From Sisyra terminalis (Eukaryota; Arthropoda; Insecta; Neuroptera; Sisyridae): a stretch of DNA of 64,000 nt. Each line of letters begins with the position of its first letter. Position 1 is the stretch's first letter. Made by a program: the position numbers and the translations under genes. Below are positions 1 to 11,423 of this stretch, piece by piece. Location of the stretch: contig OY292275.1 of NCBI GenBank assembly GCA_958496175.1, forward strand, positions 33,433,701-33,497,700, read 5' to 3'. Under the pieces are notes generated by a model. It ran no database searches. It was given only the letters and a program-made list of their open reading frames with translations, and was not told where the DNA came from.

Positions 1-522
1 TTTAAGCGTTTTAGTATAAATATTTTTAATATTTGTATCCAATATTTTATTGAAGTTTATCGCATTGGTTTTATCAGAAAACCTTGATAGATCATTATCA
101 TTTATTTTTTCTGCAACTGTTTAAATATTATAGATAGTAATAATATTGGTTTGAACTATAGATAATATTATCGAGATTTTTGATATTTGTAACTACTGTA
201 CGAATAAAGAGATTGTTATTTTATTTTTTGTATTGTATTACTATAAAACTTTTCGTTGTAGCTTAGTGGTTACGAATCTTTTCGAAACTAAATCTTCAAA
301 AAATTCATTCTTTTTTCATTTTTCTATATTCAATATCCTTAAAAAAATATTTTTTTAAACAATCATTTGTCCAAATTATTTAAAATGAAATACATTCTTA
401 ATATGCATTGTATGCATAAATTAGGATCTGAGAACATCTTAATATTCTAACAGTACATTTTTTAAAGATTTAACTACTGAATAGGATAATTTTATTTACA
501 AAATTTAACAACAAGCACCTAG

Positions 523-555
523 TATAAAACAAAGAGTAGATTGCGAAATTCATAA
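523..555 (+). promoter_or_regulatory. Candidate TATA promoter of transporter gene 1
   Basis: A TATAAA lies at 523-528, in front of the start codon at 582. A start site about 25-30 bases downstream (near 550-555) would give a short leader of roughly 30 bases. This argues that the exon at 582 is a true first exon. The TTTGCAG directly before the ATG also resembles a splice acceptor, so an upstream untranslated exon remains possible. The assignment rests on motif and spacing only. Confidence 0.35.
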
Positions 556-581
556 TAGTTGTATACCTACATAATTTGCAG

Positions 582-3500
582 ATGGCTGACATCGAGAGTG
601 CATCAAAGGCAAATAGTTTCAATTGGAGATATTCGTACACTACTGTTAATCAAAATGATGAAAATACAGACGTGCTCGTACTTCGTGATAATGAAATTAA
701 AGTACAAAAGACCAAGAATCAAAATGCGACAAATCAGTTTCCACCCAGCCAAACATCAGACAACGTAGAAATGGATGTCGGAAAAAGTAAAGATAGTATC
801 ATACAAGAAACAGTCAAATATTGGCCCCAATATTTGTCAGTTATTTCAGGTAGGTATTGTTTAATATTTTTCTTCCATTATTTATGCAAAATGCTATTGT
901 TCAAATACTAACTAAATTATTTGTATATAAATATTATATATTCGATTAATTATTTTTTCTCTCTTCACATTTTTCCATTTTTAATACGTTTTTGTTCATT
1001 ACAATTATCTAATAGATTCTTAAAAATTAATAAGTATATATGCAATTTACTTACTACTAGTGTTTATTTTACAATTTTTATTAAAATTTTAAGAAAAAAA
1101 ACTAAAAAGTGGTTGTCTTGTTTCTAGTTTGATAACAATTAACAATAACTTTAATTTATTTCTATTAAATTTGTGCTTTAAAATAAAATAAATATATAGT
1201 TTATTTTTTTTATAAAAGTTTCTGTTTCTGCAAAAGGCCTAATGTACATAATCCAAAGATGATTTTAAAAATGTTCTAAACTAATATCAAAACAAAACGT
1301 CGCTATTAATTTTTAACTTCATTTTAAAAAATGTAAGAAAGTCGTTTAAATCAAAATGCCTGAAAACGATCTCCTATTGGTCAGCATTAAAATGACGTCG
1401 CAATACGAAACTTCAAAATCCCATGGACGTTTTTCTATGACAATTAACAAATGAACTTGAACACAAAGGGAAATGTTGTTTAAATCGTTTAAAGATAATG
1501 TTCATGATTTAAGCCATTTACAATCAACACAACCTTTATCACTGAGGAAAAAAAATATAGTTATTTTTAGGGTATGATAATGTTTTCCATGGCGAAAAAT
1601 TGTGAAAAATTTCAAAAATTGTAAAAATTAATACTGTTTCTACGGTAACCGCTCAATGATCTGTTTATTTCTCGGTTTCAATTGGTTTTAAGACGTGTAC
1701 TGATTCGTACTGTGACGTCACCGAAGACCCATAAGCACACTTATCGGTTTCGGCCTTTTATTTGCTCATTGAAATTAAAACTTTTGTTTCTGCCAAATTA
1801 AAAGTTTTGCATAACTTTTCTCATATTAATAAGGTCCTATCGATTAAAAAAAGGAACAATATTATTGATTTGTAGTATTAACAATACAAATCAATGTACA
1901 AAAAATCTAGTACTTATACCCTCCTTTTTAGAATGGATAAATTTAAAGTAAATACACTTTAAAAAAAAACAAAAGAAATAATTATGAAAATGTCTTAAGA
2001 AAGTAATTATGGATACACATTTCACAGTTACGAATTTGATAAAAAATTCTTCTGGTTATTAAAATTTTTGAAATTCTCATTTAAATACAAAACGATTATT
2101 TCATTCATACTTATATTTCAATTCTGTGTAAAAAAAAAACATGAAAGAAAATAATTGCATCTATTTTTGTGATTAAGATAATAAATATTTAAAGATCTTA
2201 GCAATTTTGTATGATTAATTGTTGATTTTTTCAAGTTAGTAATGTTGCCTCTGTTCACCAAATATTTCATAAAAATATTATATCTTGATAGTGAATGAAT
2301 ACAAGAACCAGGTAAATATTCATATTTTAGTGTGGATATGGTTCAAAAGTTTTCTTCGAAACTAAGATTAAAATTTAATTTGCTTTGATGGTTTATTTCT
2401 ATATTTTTTATTTATTTAAAAGAAACTTAAAATGTTTTATTTTTTCAATTATCATTTAAAAAACCAATATAAAATGGTAAATTTTAAAATAGTTCGACAG
2501 GATCTCTTTAAGTATGAAGAAAAAAAAAATAAATAAATATTTAACATGATAATAGAAGCTTATTCAAAAAATTTAATTTGTATGCATATTGCATAATAAA
2601 ATTAAATTAAAATAAATATTTGTTTGGTTTTTATTATAAATAGTAAGTGTTTTCTTTTTTCGTAAAAATAAATAATCTCTAATTAATAATTTTTATTTAT
2701 TATATTGGTCTTTTTTCACAAAATATTGTTCTGGGAAGTCGATAGATAAATCATATACAGTAAAACCTTGATATATTGGACCCCTTTTAAATGGACCTCG
2801 GATATAACGGATAAAAAATGTAGCCAAATGTAAAAAAAAAATTAAAGCGACATTCCGAAAGGAAGCGCGTCGATATACGACGAATGTCCGAAGACAATTA
2901 AGTAGAATTTTGTTTGTTATTATAATTTTTACTTAATCTATATTTTCAATAAAAAGCTGATTGATTTATTTTAAACTTATATTTGTAGGTTCGAATTTAA
3001 CAGTAACAGACTTTCGGCTTTAATCGAGGTTTTACTGTATTGATCGCATAAAAATCATTTACCTTGTGAATTTACAACAAACACTGTTTAAACTTCAGTT
3101 ATATAATCTCAATTTGAGATTTAGGAAAAAAAGTCGAATTTGAAAGTATAAGAATTTGAATTAAAGCTATTATATTGCTAAACACATTTTTAATATTTTT
3201 CGTTAATTGGAAAAAGTAAGATTGAAAAACTAATGGATGGATAATTAAGTGAAAAATTATATTCCATAATTGATTTTAGGATTTATGTTTCTTTTGATTT
3301 CCAACCGATGATTTCAAATCAAAAGGAGTGTGTTCGAATATTGTTTCAGATTTTTTAAATCTAGATATTTTTATCGTAGGTACTTATTTCGTATTTTTCT
3401 TAAAATATTTTAAAATTTTATTCGGTATTTTTTAGTTTCTAAAATGAAATAAATCTGTTGTGGGCACCATTATTTCCTTGTACACGTGTACACATTTTTC

Positions 3501-6500
3501 TAAACTTCATTTAAAGCTTAGTCCTTTTGAAAAATGTTTTTTATACTTCAGGTCTTTGGTTTATTAGGTGATATATCCAGTGGCGTAGTGTGTGTTTTCG
3601 TCACCCGGGGCCAACTGAAAATTTGTCACCCCTTGTTTTCATCATTAGTAAAGAAAATTGCTAAAAAATCAAATACCTTTAAACTCTTTAATTATTCAAA
3701 AAAATTTTCTTCGTGTTTTTCTCAAAACGATATCTTTTATGCAATTATCAATGCCAATATCCCACCTTCTTTTCATTGATCATCCGGGGCCATGGCCCTC
3801 CTGCAACTCTCAGGCTATACTACTGGATATACCTATATACCACCTTTTACGAAGAAAGTAAAATCCTCGTCAAAACATTAGCGAGTTCACATTGGTCTGT
3901 ATACCAAATGTCTCAATCAGTGATTAATACAGTGCAAAAGGGACACACCAGGATCGGAAAGCAAATAATTATTAAATTTTTGACCTGAACACTATTCTGA
4001 CGATTTTGACTGTGAAATTGAGGTCCGATAAGCCGCATTATGCAATTTTCTGTGAATCTAGTTGATAGGTATAGCAATTGATATAGGTTGGTTATACAGA
4101 GAGGATATCAAAAAATATTACACATGGGCCATAGAAATAAGCGCCTTGGAAAAAAATATTTTTCCAAGGTGCAATAAGATTAATGGAAGACAAATAACCT
4201 TCATTTCATTAAAATTAAATCATTGAAACATATTATTAACGACCGGTATTTTCAAATCTCGATAGTGACAATCTTCTTGATAAAAGTTTGGCTCATATCC
4301 CTTTTAGCGATAGCTAATATCTGACAACGTTTCATTTTATAATTAAGTTCATGATTTAAATTAAAATTTAAAAACAAAGTATAAAATGAAACGTTCCAAG
4401 GTATTAATAACGTTGAAAGGGACATGAGTTAAAATTTTATGTGAAGGTTAAAGAAAAATATAAGTATTTTCAATGAAGAATATGATATGTATAGGATTTA
4501 GCTAATAATTCGTTTTTGTCTATTAAGAGGCAGTATTTTAGGCAGACCCTATAGGGCAGAAGTCCTCAACCATTTTGAGCCTAAGAGCACATTCTAAGAT
4601 AGCATCCGAATGGCGAGTAATATTAATTATTTCTCATATTAAATTGTTGCGAGTTATTAATAATACTTAAAAAAGTTGAAACACCGAAATATTTTTATTA
4701 TAGTAACCCAGCGACAGGCACATGTCAAATGGATAGTAGGCACCATGGTACCCGCGGATGGAGGGGAACGTGATGCCCCAGTGAATCCTGTTGTTCCAAC
4801 ATATAAATAAGATAGTTATTCAACAGATAAAATTTATTTGATAGATTAATCTTACACATATTCATAGGTGAAAATATGCAAATTTTTTTTATCCTCCGTA
4901 TAAAATTTTATTTGAAAGATAAATAATACTCTCTAGATATGAAAATATCGGCCCTAAATAAAATATCATTAGGATATGGTCGGAAAAAATCGACATTAAG
5001 GTTCTAAGCCAAAGGTGGCCAATCCAAATGTTCTTGCAGGCCACTTTAGAAATGCATCATAAATCCATATAAGACTATATTTCTTCACATTAAATTTAGA
5101 TAAATTGCATGTATTTTTTGGGGGGAAAAATTAAAACATAATGAGTTATCATTATTGGTTGTTTTCCAATTACTAGTGCTTAGTGTGGCATAGTGCCGCA
5201 ATAAGCCGCACTATGCGAACCTTAAATTGGAACAAATTAATTCCTAAGTGTGACAGTAGACTGCATTAGACTTTGTTTAGTTGGAGAAAAATTGAGTTTT
5301 AACAACCTTTAATGGAATTTTAAATAATAAAATTGCGTTATCGTCAAGTATTTTAATTAGTTCCTAATTTTTGAAATAAACCATAAATTTTTTAGTCATT
5401 TTGTTTGTTGGTTATATTTGCGCATCTTACCCGAGAGCACAGCTATTTCGAATGCTCAATTGTGCGATGCGTTGCGGCCGTTGGAACATTCAATGCAGAG
5501 CATTATACGCTTTTATGCGGTAATTGGAAAACAAGCATGGTGTTTACTATTATCTTGCGTACAAACAGATAATATTACAATAATAAGAATGATACTAAAC
5601 GTACATTGTAAAGAAATAATAAATATTTTTTTATAAAAAGTTTGATCTAAAAGGTTGATTTAAAAGTTCGAATCTCGCGGGTTGAAAAATGGCAAGAGGG
5701 GCCCGCATGCGGCCCGCGGTTCGGCTACCCTTGGTCTAACAAACTGTTTAAAATAGATATGTAAAATAGACAGTAGTAAAAAACTAACGTGGATAAGCGA
5801 CACGGTAATAGAAAATTTTTATGTATTTTTTCCTGTTATACGAAAATTTTGTTTTTAACGAAAAGTTAAAATATCTTTAAGTAATTTTTTTTCTGGTAGT
5901 AATTATTTTTTGTACGTTTAAATAATGATCGTTACAAACAGTCGTTCTGGCTACTACAAAATTTAAAAATTAGATGAATAAATTACTTTGATTGTAAATC
6001 GGGGGAGGGGTATTACTCCCAACACTAGCTCTGTATTTACACCCAAATTGAAATCTTCTGTTTTATTGATCGTTTTTAGAATCTCATACCGAAGGAAACA
6101 TTAATTTCAGAAATACAAAAAATAATTAAGGAATAAATCATTTGCAAATGTTCATTTCTTAACGATTTAGAAATTTCTGTGAATCAAATAAACATTTTTA
6201 TCCACAGCTACGTTTGCTATGTTTATATCCGGCTTACATTTTGGTTGGGTCGCACCAGCACTTCCAATTCTCTTGGGCGAAGATTCTCCTATTCCCATAA
6301 CGACAGCTCAATCAGCATGGATAGCAAGCTTTATACAAGTAGGCTCCGTTTTAGGACCGTCATTGGCATCCATACTATGCGATACCGTTGGTCGAAAAAT
6401 CGCTATTATTATAATGGCCATTCCAATGACAATTGGTTTCGTTATCATTATATTTGCCCAATCAGTATCTGCGTTATACGCTGCTCGCATTATCGGAGGC

Positions 6501-7550
6501 ATTGGCGTTGGTGCTGCTTATGCAATTTCTCCTTTATACATTGGAGAAATTTCTGCACCAAAAGTTCGAGGAACAATGAGTTTTTTCATACCGATTCAAC
6601 TGTCGCTAGGAATGATTCTTCAGTATTGCACAATTCCATTTATTGGTATTCGAAACAATGCTATCATATGTTCGGTACTGGCATTGCTACAGTTGGTAGT
6701 CTCTTTTTTTATTCCTGAGTCACCGTATTATTTTTTACTCAAACAAGAAAATGCAAAAGCAAAAAAAGTATTGACGATTTTAAGACAAACTGATGATATT
6801 GAAATGGAATTTGACAATTTGAAAATAGCTATAGCCCAAGAAAAGAAAGAACGTGGAAACGTATTCGATATAATCACTAAGAAATCAAATTTAATGGGAT
6901 TGATGATTACATGTGGAGTAACTACGTCACAAATGGTAACTGGATTACCAGCTATTTTAAACTATAGCCAAGTGATTTTTGATGCTGCCAATTCCAATTT
7001 ATCTACAAACACAAGTGGTATTATTTTGCAAATTATCAATTTAGTTATAACTCTAATCAGTACAGTATTGATTGATTCATGGGGTCGAAGACCTCTTCTT
7101 CTGATTTCAACTTTTTCTACAGTAGTGCCTTTGTTCACAATCGGATTGTATTTCTACTTGCAATCAATCAACTATGCAAATATTTCAAGTATTTCAATTC
7201 TTCCATTGATTAGTTTAATCGTATTTTCGGTCACGTTTTATTCTGGGATTAACGCAATGCCTTTTGTTTATGCAAGTGAAATATTCCCACCCACAATTAG
7301 AGCCACTGCTGCAACTATATCGACTACATACGGATCTATACTAGGAGTTTTTGTTACAAAACTTTATCAAGTTACTACCGATGCATATGGAATCTATGTT
7401 GGTTTTTGGGGTTTTACCATTTGTTGTTTGATTTGTGGTATTCTCTTCGCTATATTCATGCCGGAAACGAAAGGAAAAAGTATTGAAGAAATACAAATAA
7501 TGCTTAAAAATAAAACGAGAAAAGATGATGAAATTACTGAAATAAACTAA
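582..7550 (+). CDS. Tret1-like MFS sugar transporter, copy 1 (two exons)
   Basis: This is a facilitated sugar transporter of the major facilitator superfamily, related to insect trehalose transporters, and acts in the plasma membrane. Exon 1 is 582-849, exon 2 is 6208-7550, and the 5.4-kb intron has GTAGGT and CACAG borders. The joined frame is 536 residues. Residues 1-85 form a hydrophilic, Asn/Gln/Lys-rich cytosolic tail, followed by about 12 membrane helices. Visible motifs are FGW after TM1, DTVGRK at 148-153, YIGEI..PKVRG after TM4, PESPYY at 259-264, DSWGRR at 379-384 and PETKG at 508-512. The TM7 sugar-binding motif is eroded: QMVTGLPAILNY at 331-342 lacks the usual second Gln/Glu, Asn and Tyr. 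The TM10 motif reads GINAMP instead of GxGPxP. Sugar transport may therefore be altered or lost although the frame is intact. Substrate is inferred from family only. The start at 582 has an ATG followed by an open frame to the donor. Confidence 0.9.
1343..1735 (+). repeat. Interspersed repeat family, about 400 bp, copy 1
   Basis: This stretch recurs in the same orientation at about 40375-40660 and inverted at about 60490-60885. Shared blocks include CCTATTGG, a GACGTCGCAATACGAAACTT-like block, CAAAATCCCATGGAC, a CATGGCGAAAAATTGT block, and GATCTGTTTAT plus CTCGGTTTCAAT near the end. It contains no open frame, and I do not recognise a named family. It lies in intron 1 of transporter copy 1. 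Confidence 0.65.
2758..3037. mobile_element. Pogo/Tigger-like MITE, 280 bp
   Basis: The left end CAGTAAAACCTTGAT is matched inversely by the right end, whose complement reads CAGTAAAACCTCGAT. The element is flanked by TA on both sides (2756-2757 and 3038-3039), the target duplication of the Tc1/mariner/pogo group. The body is non-coding. It sits in intron 1 of transporter copy 1. Confidence 0.75.
3578..3825. mobile_element. hAT-type MITE, 248 bp
   Basis: The left end is CAGTGGCGTAG and the complement of the right end is CAGTAGTATAG. The 8-base flanks GATATATC (3570-3577) and GATATACC (3826-3833) agree at 7 of 8 positions, as expected of an aged hAT target duplication. The interior has CCCGGGGC and CCGGGGCC blocks near the two ends and no meaningful coding frame. 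Confidence 0.7.
4141..4172. repeat. Short near-perfect palindrome
   Basis: GCGCCTTGGAAAAA is followed after a few bases by TTTTTCCAAGGTGC, giving a hairpin with 13-14 base arms. No element around it was identified. It lies in intron 1 of transporter copy 1. Confidence 0.5.
4280..4440. mobile_element. Palindromic MITE, about 160 bp
   Basis: Two arms of about 60 bases (4280-4338 and 4379-4440) are imperfect inverted copies. They share AACGTTTCATTTTATA against TATAAAATGAAACGTT at the centre and a CTCAT(A/G)TCCCTTT block further out. The arms enclose a 40-base AT-rich spacer. There is no coding capacity and the superfamily is not clear. Confidence 0.55.
5010..5733. mobile_element. hAT-type nonautonomous element, about 720 bp
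   Basis: The left end CAAAGGTGGCCAA pairs with the complement of the right end, CAAGGGTAGCCGAA. The GCGGCCCGC-rich terminus is typical of hAT elements whose ends read like 'ccaaGGGTagcc'. The 8-base flanks agree only partly. A 72-codon open stretch inside (5418-5636) shows no family resemblance and is probably chance. Confidence 0.55.
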
Positions 7551-7706
7551 AAAAAAAACCAAAATATACCAATTACCAAAGTATAGAAAATCAATTGGGT
7601 TTTTACTTAGTTATAATTAATTTTATTTTTAATTGTACGATTTTATAAACAAGTACCTACCTTTATATTATGACTAAGTATTAAAAATTGTATGTTTAAT
7701 ATAAAA

Positions 7707-7712
7707 AATAAA
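7707..7712 (+). terminator. Poly(A) signal of transporter copy 1
   Basis: AATAAA lies 157 bases after the stop codon of the first transporter, in an AT-rich 3' untranslated region. It is the first canonical hexamer after the stop that I noticed. Confidence 0.5.
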
Positions 7713-9284
7713 GATAGCAATGGAAATTTTAAAATTCAATTTATTAGAAATATTTATGTTTTTATGCATGAAATAAAAGAATTGTATCTGTTCCTAAATA
7801 AGTTGAATCCTGGATTCTAACATAAACCACTAAAATATTATAGTTTGTGTATGTATTAAGATCGTCATAAATCAAGTTTTGAAAAAAAATATTAGCTTAG
7901 TTACGTTATGAAATTTAAGAATTAATTACATAAAATAAAATTTTCACATTAACAAATGGATTAAAATAAAGTTTATACGAATTTCGACGATTTACGAACT
8001 ATGCAACTTTTTTTACCTTTATTTTCATAATTTATTCAACTAAATTAATAAATTCACCTTATTTTATGAAGTCTTGTATGTTTAAAAAAGGATTTTTATA
8101 TATATTATCTACTCTTTTTTCTTCTATTTGATTCAATTTTTTCAAAGCTGTGAGCTTTTATCATTCATTTATACTTATTTTAAGCGTATACATACAAATT
8201 TTTCGTCAAAAATCTCCAGTAGAATGTGATTTACAGTACTCCGAAAACTCCCATCTTATAAAATTGAGCTTTCACACTTCCTCCACGATTTTGACTGATT
8301 GGATTATGTGAAATAAAAAAATTGCGTTTTAATTTGTAACCTTAAAAGCACGGAATGAAATGGAATAAATAGAAACTACAGAAAATTGGACTTTTGGTAG
8401 ACTTCTAAAGAAAAAATTGCAATTTCACGTTTTTTTGTTTCATTTTTGTTATACAAATAAAATAAAAATATTCGAACTTTTTGATGATTTTAATTTATTC
8501 CGCGCGTTTATATCTCGAGATATGATGGTGGAAAGTTTGAAAAACACAGTTTTGATAAAAACTCATTTAAAGTTTCAAGAGCGATAAAAATTATAACGAC
8601 TTTTGTATCTTCATAACGACTATATCCTTGTAATGATTCCAAATTTTAGAAAATCACTTGACCACCGTATTTTAGAGATGTAAAGGAAACAACTTATGCA
8701 AAAAAAAAAACATTTTTTTCCATCATACGGGAGAATCCCCTTAATAAAAACACTGGTGCAATATACCAAAAAAATACTAAAACGTTTTTCTTATGGTGTA
8801 TTCTTAAAGGTTTGTCAAATGGTAAAATTTCATTTATTAATAGCCATGCTTATTTATTTTCACAATTTATGTAAACATTACAAATTGATATATTTACATC
8901 CAATAACTGGCAGTAAACCCTATAACTAAAAGATTATATAAATTTTATTTATTTGCACTAACTATAACTTCCCGGTAATAATCAGTTTTGCGAGCGCAAA
9001 GTATTGTTTTTGAAGTTGTAATTAAAAACGAACTGAGTTTTTAAGATGAATCGTATCTATTTATGCCCACCGATCAGTTTCTAGACTTTCCCATAATAAG
9101 CAATAAAACAATAAAAATATTAAAACATTCGTAAATAGTGTTATAATATAGTCTGAAAAAAAGTATTCTGCAAAGTTTTTATATTTTGGCTATCAAACCT
9201 TTGGTTGAAAATTAATATACCAATTCTATTTGAAAGAAAAATAAAAAACAAAAATTGTGAAGTGCTTTTTTTTATCGCGTACAT
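7713..9284. other. Spacer between transporter copies 1 and 2
   Basis: About 1.6 kb of AT-rich DNA was searched for a coding first exon of copy 2 (ATG, short frame, phase-1 GT donor), and none was convincing. No repeat with a second copy in the window was noticed here. Confidence 0.4.
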
Positions 9285-9530
9285 CAGTGATGGGGAACCT
9301 ATGAAGACAATGGTCCACGCAAGCTTTTTAATTGACCCACGATGGCTAGGCAACCATTGTTTGTTATGTTCATAGAAAGAGACTTCCATAGCCCTTGTAT
9401 CGTTTCCTTTCTGTTTTGCCTTGTGAGATGCTAATGGGTACCAAGCACATGAGTATATGAGTAATAAACCATTTCCTTCCGGATGTTTTCTCTGTTGATA
9501 ATTTTTGAAAGGAGTTATGTCTTTTTGCAT
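9285..9530. mobile_element. hAT-type MITE related to the one at 16616
   Basis: It begins CAGTGATGGGGAACCT, a classic hAT-like end. Its interior is an inverted relative of 16616-16866: AGGCAACCATTGT, TATGTTCATAGAAAGAGAC and TTCCATAGC here match complements there. The far end is not clearly defined. A 129-codon minus-strand open stretch across it is not a gene. Confidence 0.6.
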
Positions 9531-9552
9531 TACGGAAATAGTTATTTGAAAT

Positions 9553-9602
9553 ATGTCATTGGATTCGTCGCTGACGATCGTTAAGTATTTCCCTGCTATA
9601 CT
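9553..9602 (+). other. Candidate degenerate first exon for transporter copy 2
   Basis: An ATG at 9553 opens a short frame whose end, VKYFPAIL, resembles the exon-1 ends of copies 1 (VKYWPQYLSVIS) and 3 (RTEFLAAIT). The surrounding DNA (ATAGTTAT..TTGAAA before the ATG, GCTATACTG then T-run at the end) also looks like exon 1 of copy 3 at 21297. The only GT at the expected place (9603) gives phase 2, whereas exon 2 at 10062 needs phase 1. It may therefore be a decayed exon, or the resemblance may be chance. Confidence 0.25.
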
Positions 9603-10061
9603 GTTTTTTAGACATTTTTTTATATTTTTATTTAATTACTTCAAACTTATCTACGGTACTTATAAACTTAACAAAAAATTTGCAAAACGCAAACCGAAAC
9701 TAGTCTTCTTAATGCAAAATGCTATGTTCTTTACGTGTACTTACACAGCAAAAAGGTCAGCCTTGTATCCGTATTCAAGGATCCATACACTATTGATCCA
9801 TATTTGCATCCGTAACCGCGGGTGTAAATTTTAAACGATTTGGCACATCGCAACTTTACTACTTTTAACTAACTTTGGTGCTATCTAATTTTTTACAATT
9901 CATTTTCATTTTTATGAAATTTTAATAATAATTACTAGTGTGTGGTTTGTTAATTTGTTTATAATATTTTTGTATTAAGAGCTTAATTTTTACACTTATA
10001 TTTTTTTTAATTTACAATTATGTACTTATTTTATTAATTTACTGTTTTCTCTCAATTTTAG

Positions 10062-11413
10062 GTTCGTTAGTAATGTTCGCGTGTGGTACACATTTTGGCT
10101 GGGTGGGACCTACCTTACTTCAACTTAAATCCAATAACACTCCAATTCCAATAACTAACTCCGAGGCTTCTTGGATAGCAGCCATGCTACCGATTGGTGG
10201 TATATTGGGTCCATTTGTAGGACTTTTAACTGTCGATTATTTAGGTCGAAGAAAATCACTCCTGCTTTCTGCTATCCCATTTATATTAACATGGGTTTTG
10301 ATTAGTTTTGCAAAAACAGTTTACGTTTTATATGTAGCTCAGTTTTTGTGTGGAATATCCACAGGTGTTATTTACACTATTCTACCATTATATATTGGAG
10401 AAATATCATCACCCACTATTCGTGGAAAGCTTGGCAATTTAATGTCATTACAGTTTAATTTTGGAATTTTATTAGAATATATAATTGTACCATATATCTC
10501 CATCACCACTAATGCAATTATAACCGCATCGATTCCATTATTATTCCTTGTAACATTCTATTGGGTTCCGGAAACCCCATACTATTATATAAAAATTGGA
10601 CAAGAAAATGAAGCTCGAAAATCTTTGAGAATTTTAAGAAAAATTGAAAATATCAACCAAGAATTTGATCAAATTAAAAATGGTGTGTTGATTGCAGAAA
10701 ATGAAAAAGTTAGATATTTAAATATTGTTAAAATTCCCAGTAATCGAAAAGCTTTATTAATAATGATAATAATAATTTCGGCGCAAGAATTCGCTGGACT
10801 ATGTGCTGTACTTTCATACGCTCAGATTATATTTTCACAAGCCAATTCAGTAATATCTGCTGAATTTAGTGGCGTGATTTTAGGCTTAGCAAGCTTTTTT
10901 ATTACTGTTATATGTTTGTTTCTGGTTGATAGTTGGGGTCGTAGACCCTTACTGTTATTATCTTGTTCAACAGTATCAATTCCATTGGCGGCTATTGGAA
11001 CATTTTTTTATCTTCAAAGTATTAATTATGAATACATTTCCCAAATTAGTTTACTACCTATGATTGCTTTAATTTTCTATCGATTAACATTTTCATTAGG
11101 TCTGGGTCCATTGCCTTATATTTGTGTAGGAGAAATGTTTCCAACAAATGTTAAAGCTCTGGCGTCTACTCTATTATCCGTTTACGCTTCGTTACTTTGT
11201 TTTATAATATCCAAATATTATCAAGTACTGGCTGATATTTTTGGAATCCATGTTGTTTTTTGGTTATTGGCATTGTTTTGTATTTTGAACACAATAATTA
11301 TGTATTACAAAGTACCAGAAACGAAAGGTATTAGTTTAGAAAAAATTCAAGAAAATTTAAAAAATAATAAAATTGAAGAAGATTCTAAAGGCAATGTAAA
11401 CATAAAAGTATAA
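10062..11413 (+). CDS. Tret1-like MFS sugar transporter, copy 2 (exon 2; first exon not found)
   Basis: This large exon follows a pyrimidine-rich TTTTAG acceptor and starts in phase 1, exactly like exon 2 of copies 1 and 3. It encodes about 449 residues (446 from the ATG at 10073) and all 12 expected membrane helices. Motifs are THFGW, DYLGRR, YIGEI..PTIRG, PETPYYY, DSWGRR, GLGPLPY with GEMFPTN, and PETKG near the C-terminus. In TM7 the motif reads QEFAGLCAVLSYAQ. The canonical Asn is Cys and the first of the paired aromatics is Ser, so the sugar pocket differs from copy 3. The N-terminal residues must come from another exon. A splice from exon 1 of copy 1 (ending at 849) would be in phase and gives a natural ISGSLVMF junction. 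Starting at the internal ATG would leave TM1 incomplete. The family assignment is firm, but the gene model is incomplete. Confidence 0.85.
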
Positions 11414-11417
11414 TTAT

Positions 11418-11423
11418 AATAAA
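11418..11423 (+). terminator. Possible poly(A) signal of transporter copy 2
   Basis: AATAAA begins five bases after the stop codon. This is unusually close, so a later signal in the AT-rich 3' flank may be used instead. Confidence 0.3.

Noticed and set aside
576..581. TTTGCAG before the first ATG as a splice acceptor
   Set aside because: The motif is there, but a TATA box about 55 bases upstream of the ATG explains the start more simply. It was kept only as a remark.
3534..3988. Three overlapping plus-strand open stretches
   Set aside because: They run across the ends of a hAT MITE in different frames and have no splice or family support.
6179..6718. Open frame of 179 codons overlapping transporter copy 1 in another frame
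   Set aside because: It is a shadow of the transporter exon, with Ser/Arg/His-rich composition and no family features.
9141..9530. Minus-strand open stretch of 129 codons
   Set aside because: It covers a hAT-type MITE and AT-rich flank. The sequence repeats partly at 16.6-16.9 kb and resembles no protein family.
9553..9656. A phase-1 donor at 9657 (TACG|GTACTT) extending the candidate first exon of copy 2
   Set aside because: The phase fits, but the extra residues are Phe-rich and do not resemble the region before TM1 in the other copies.
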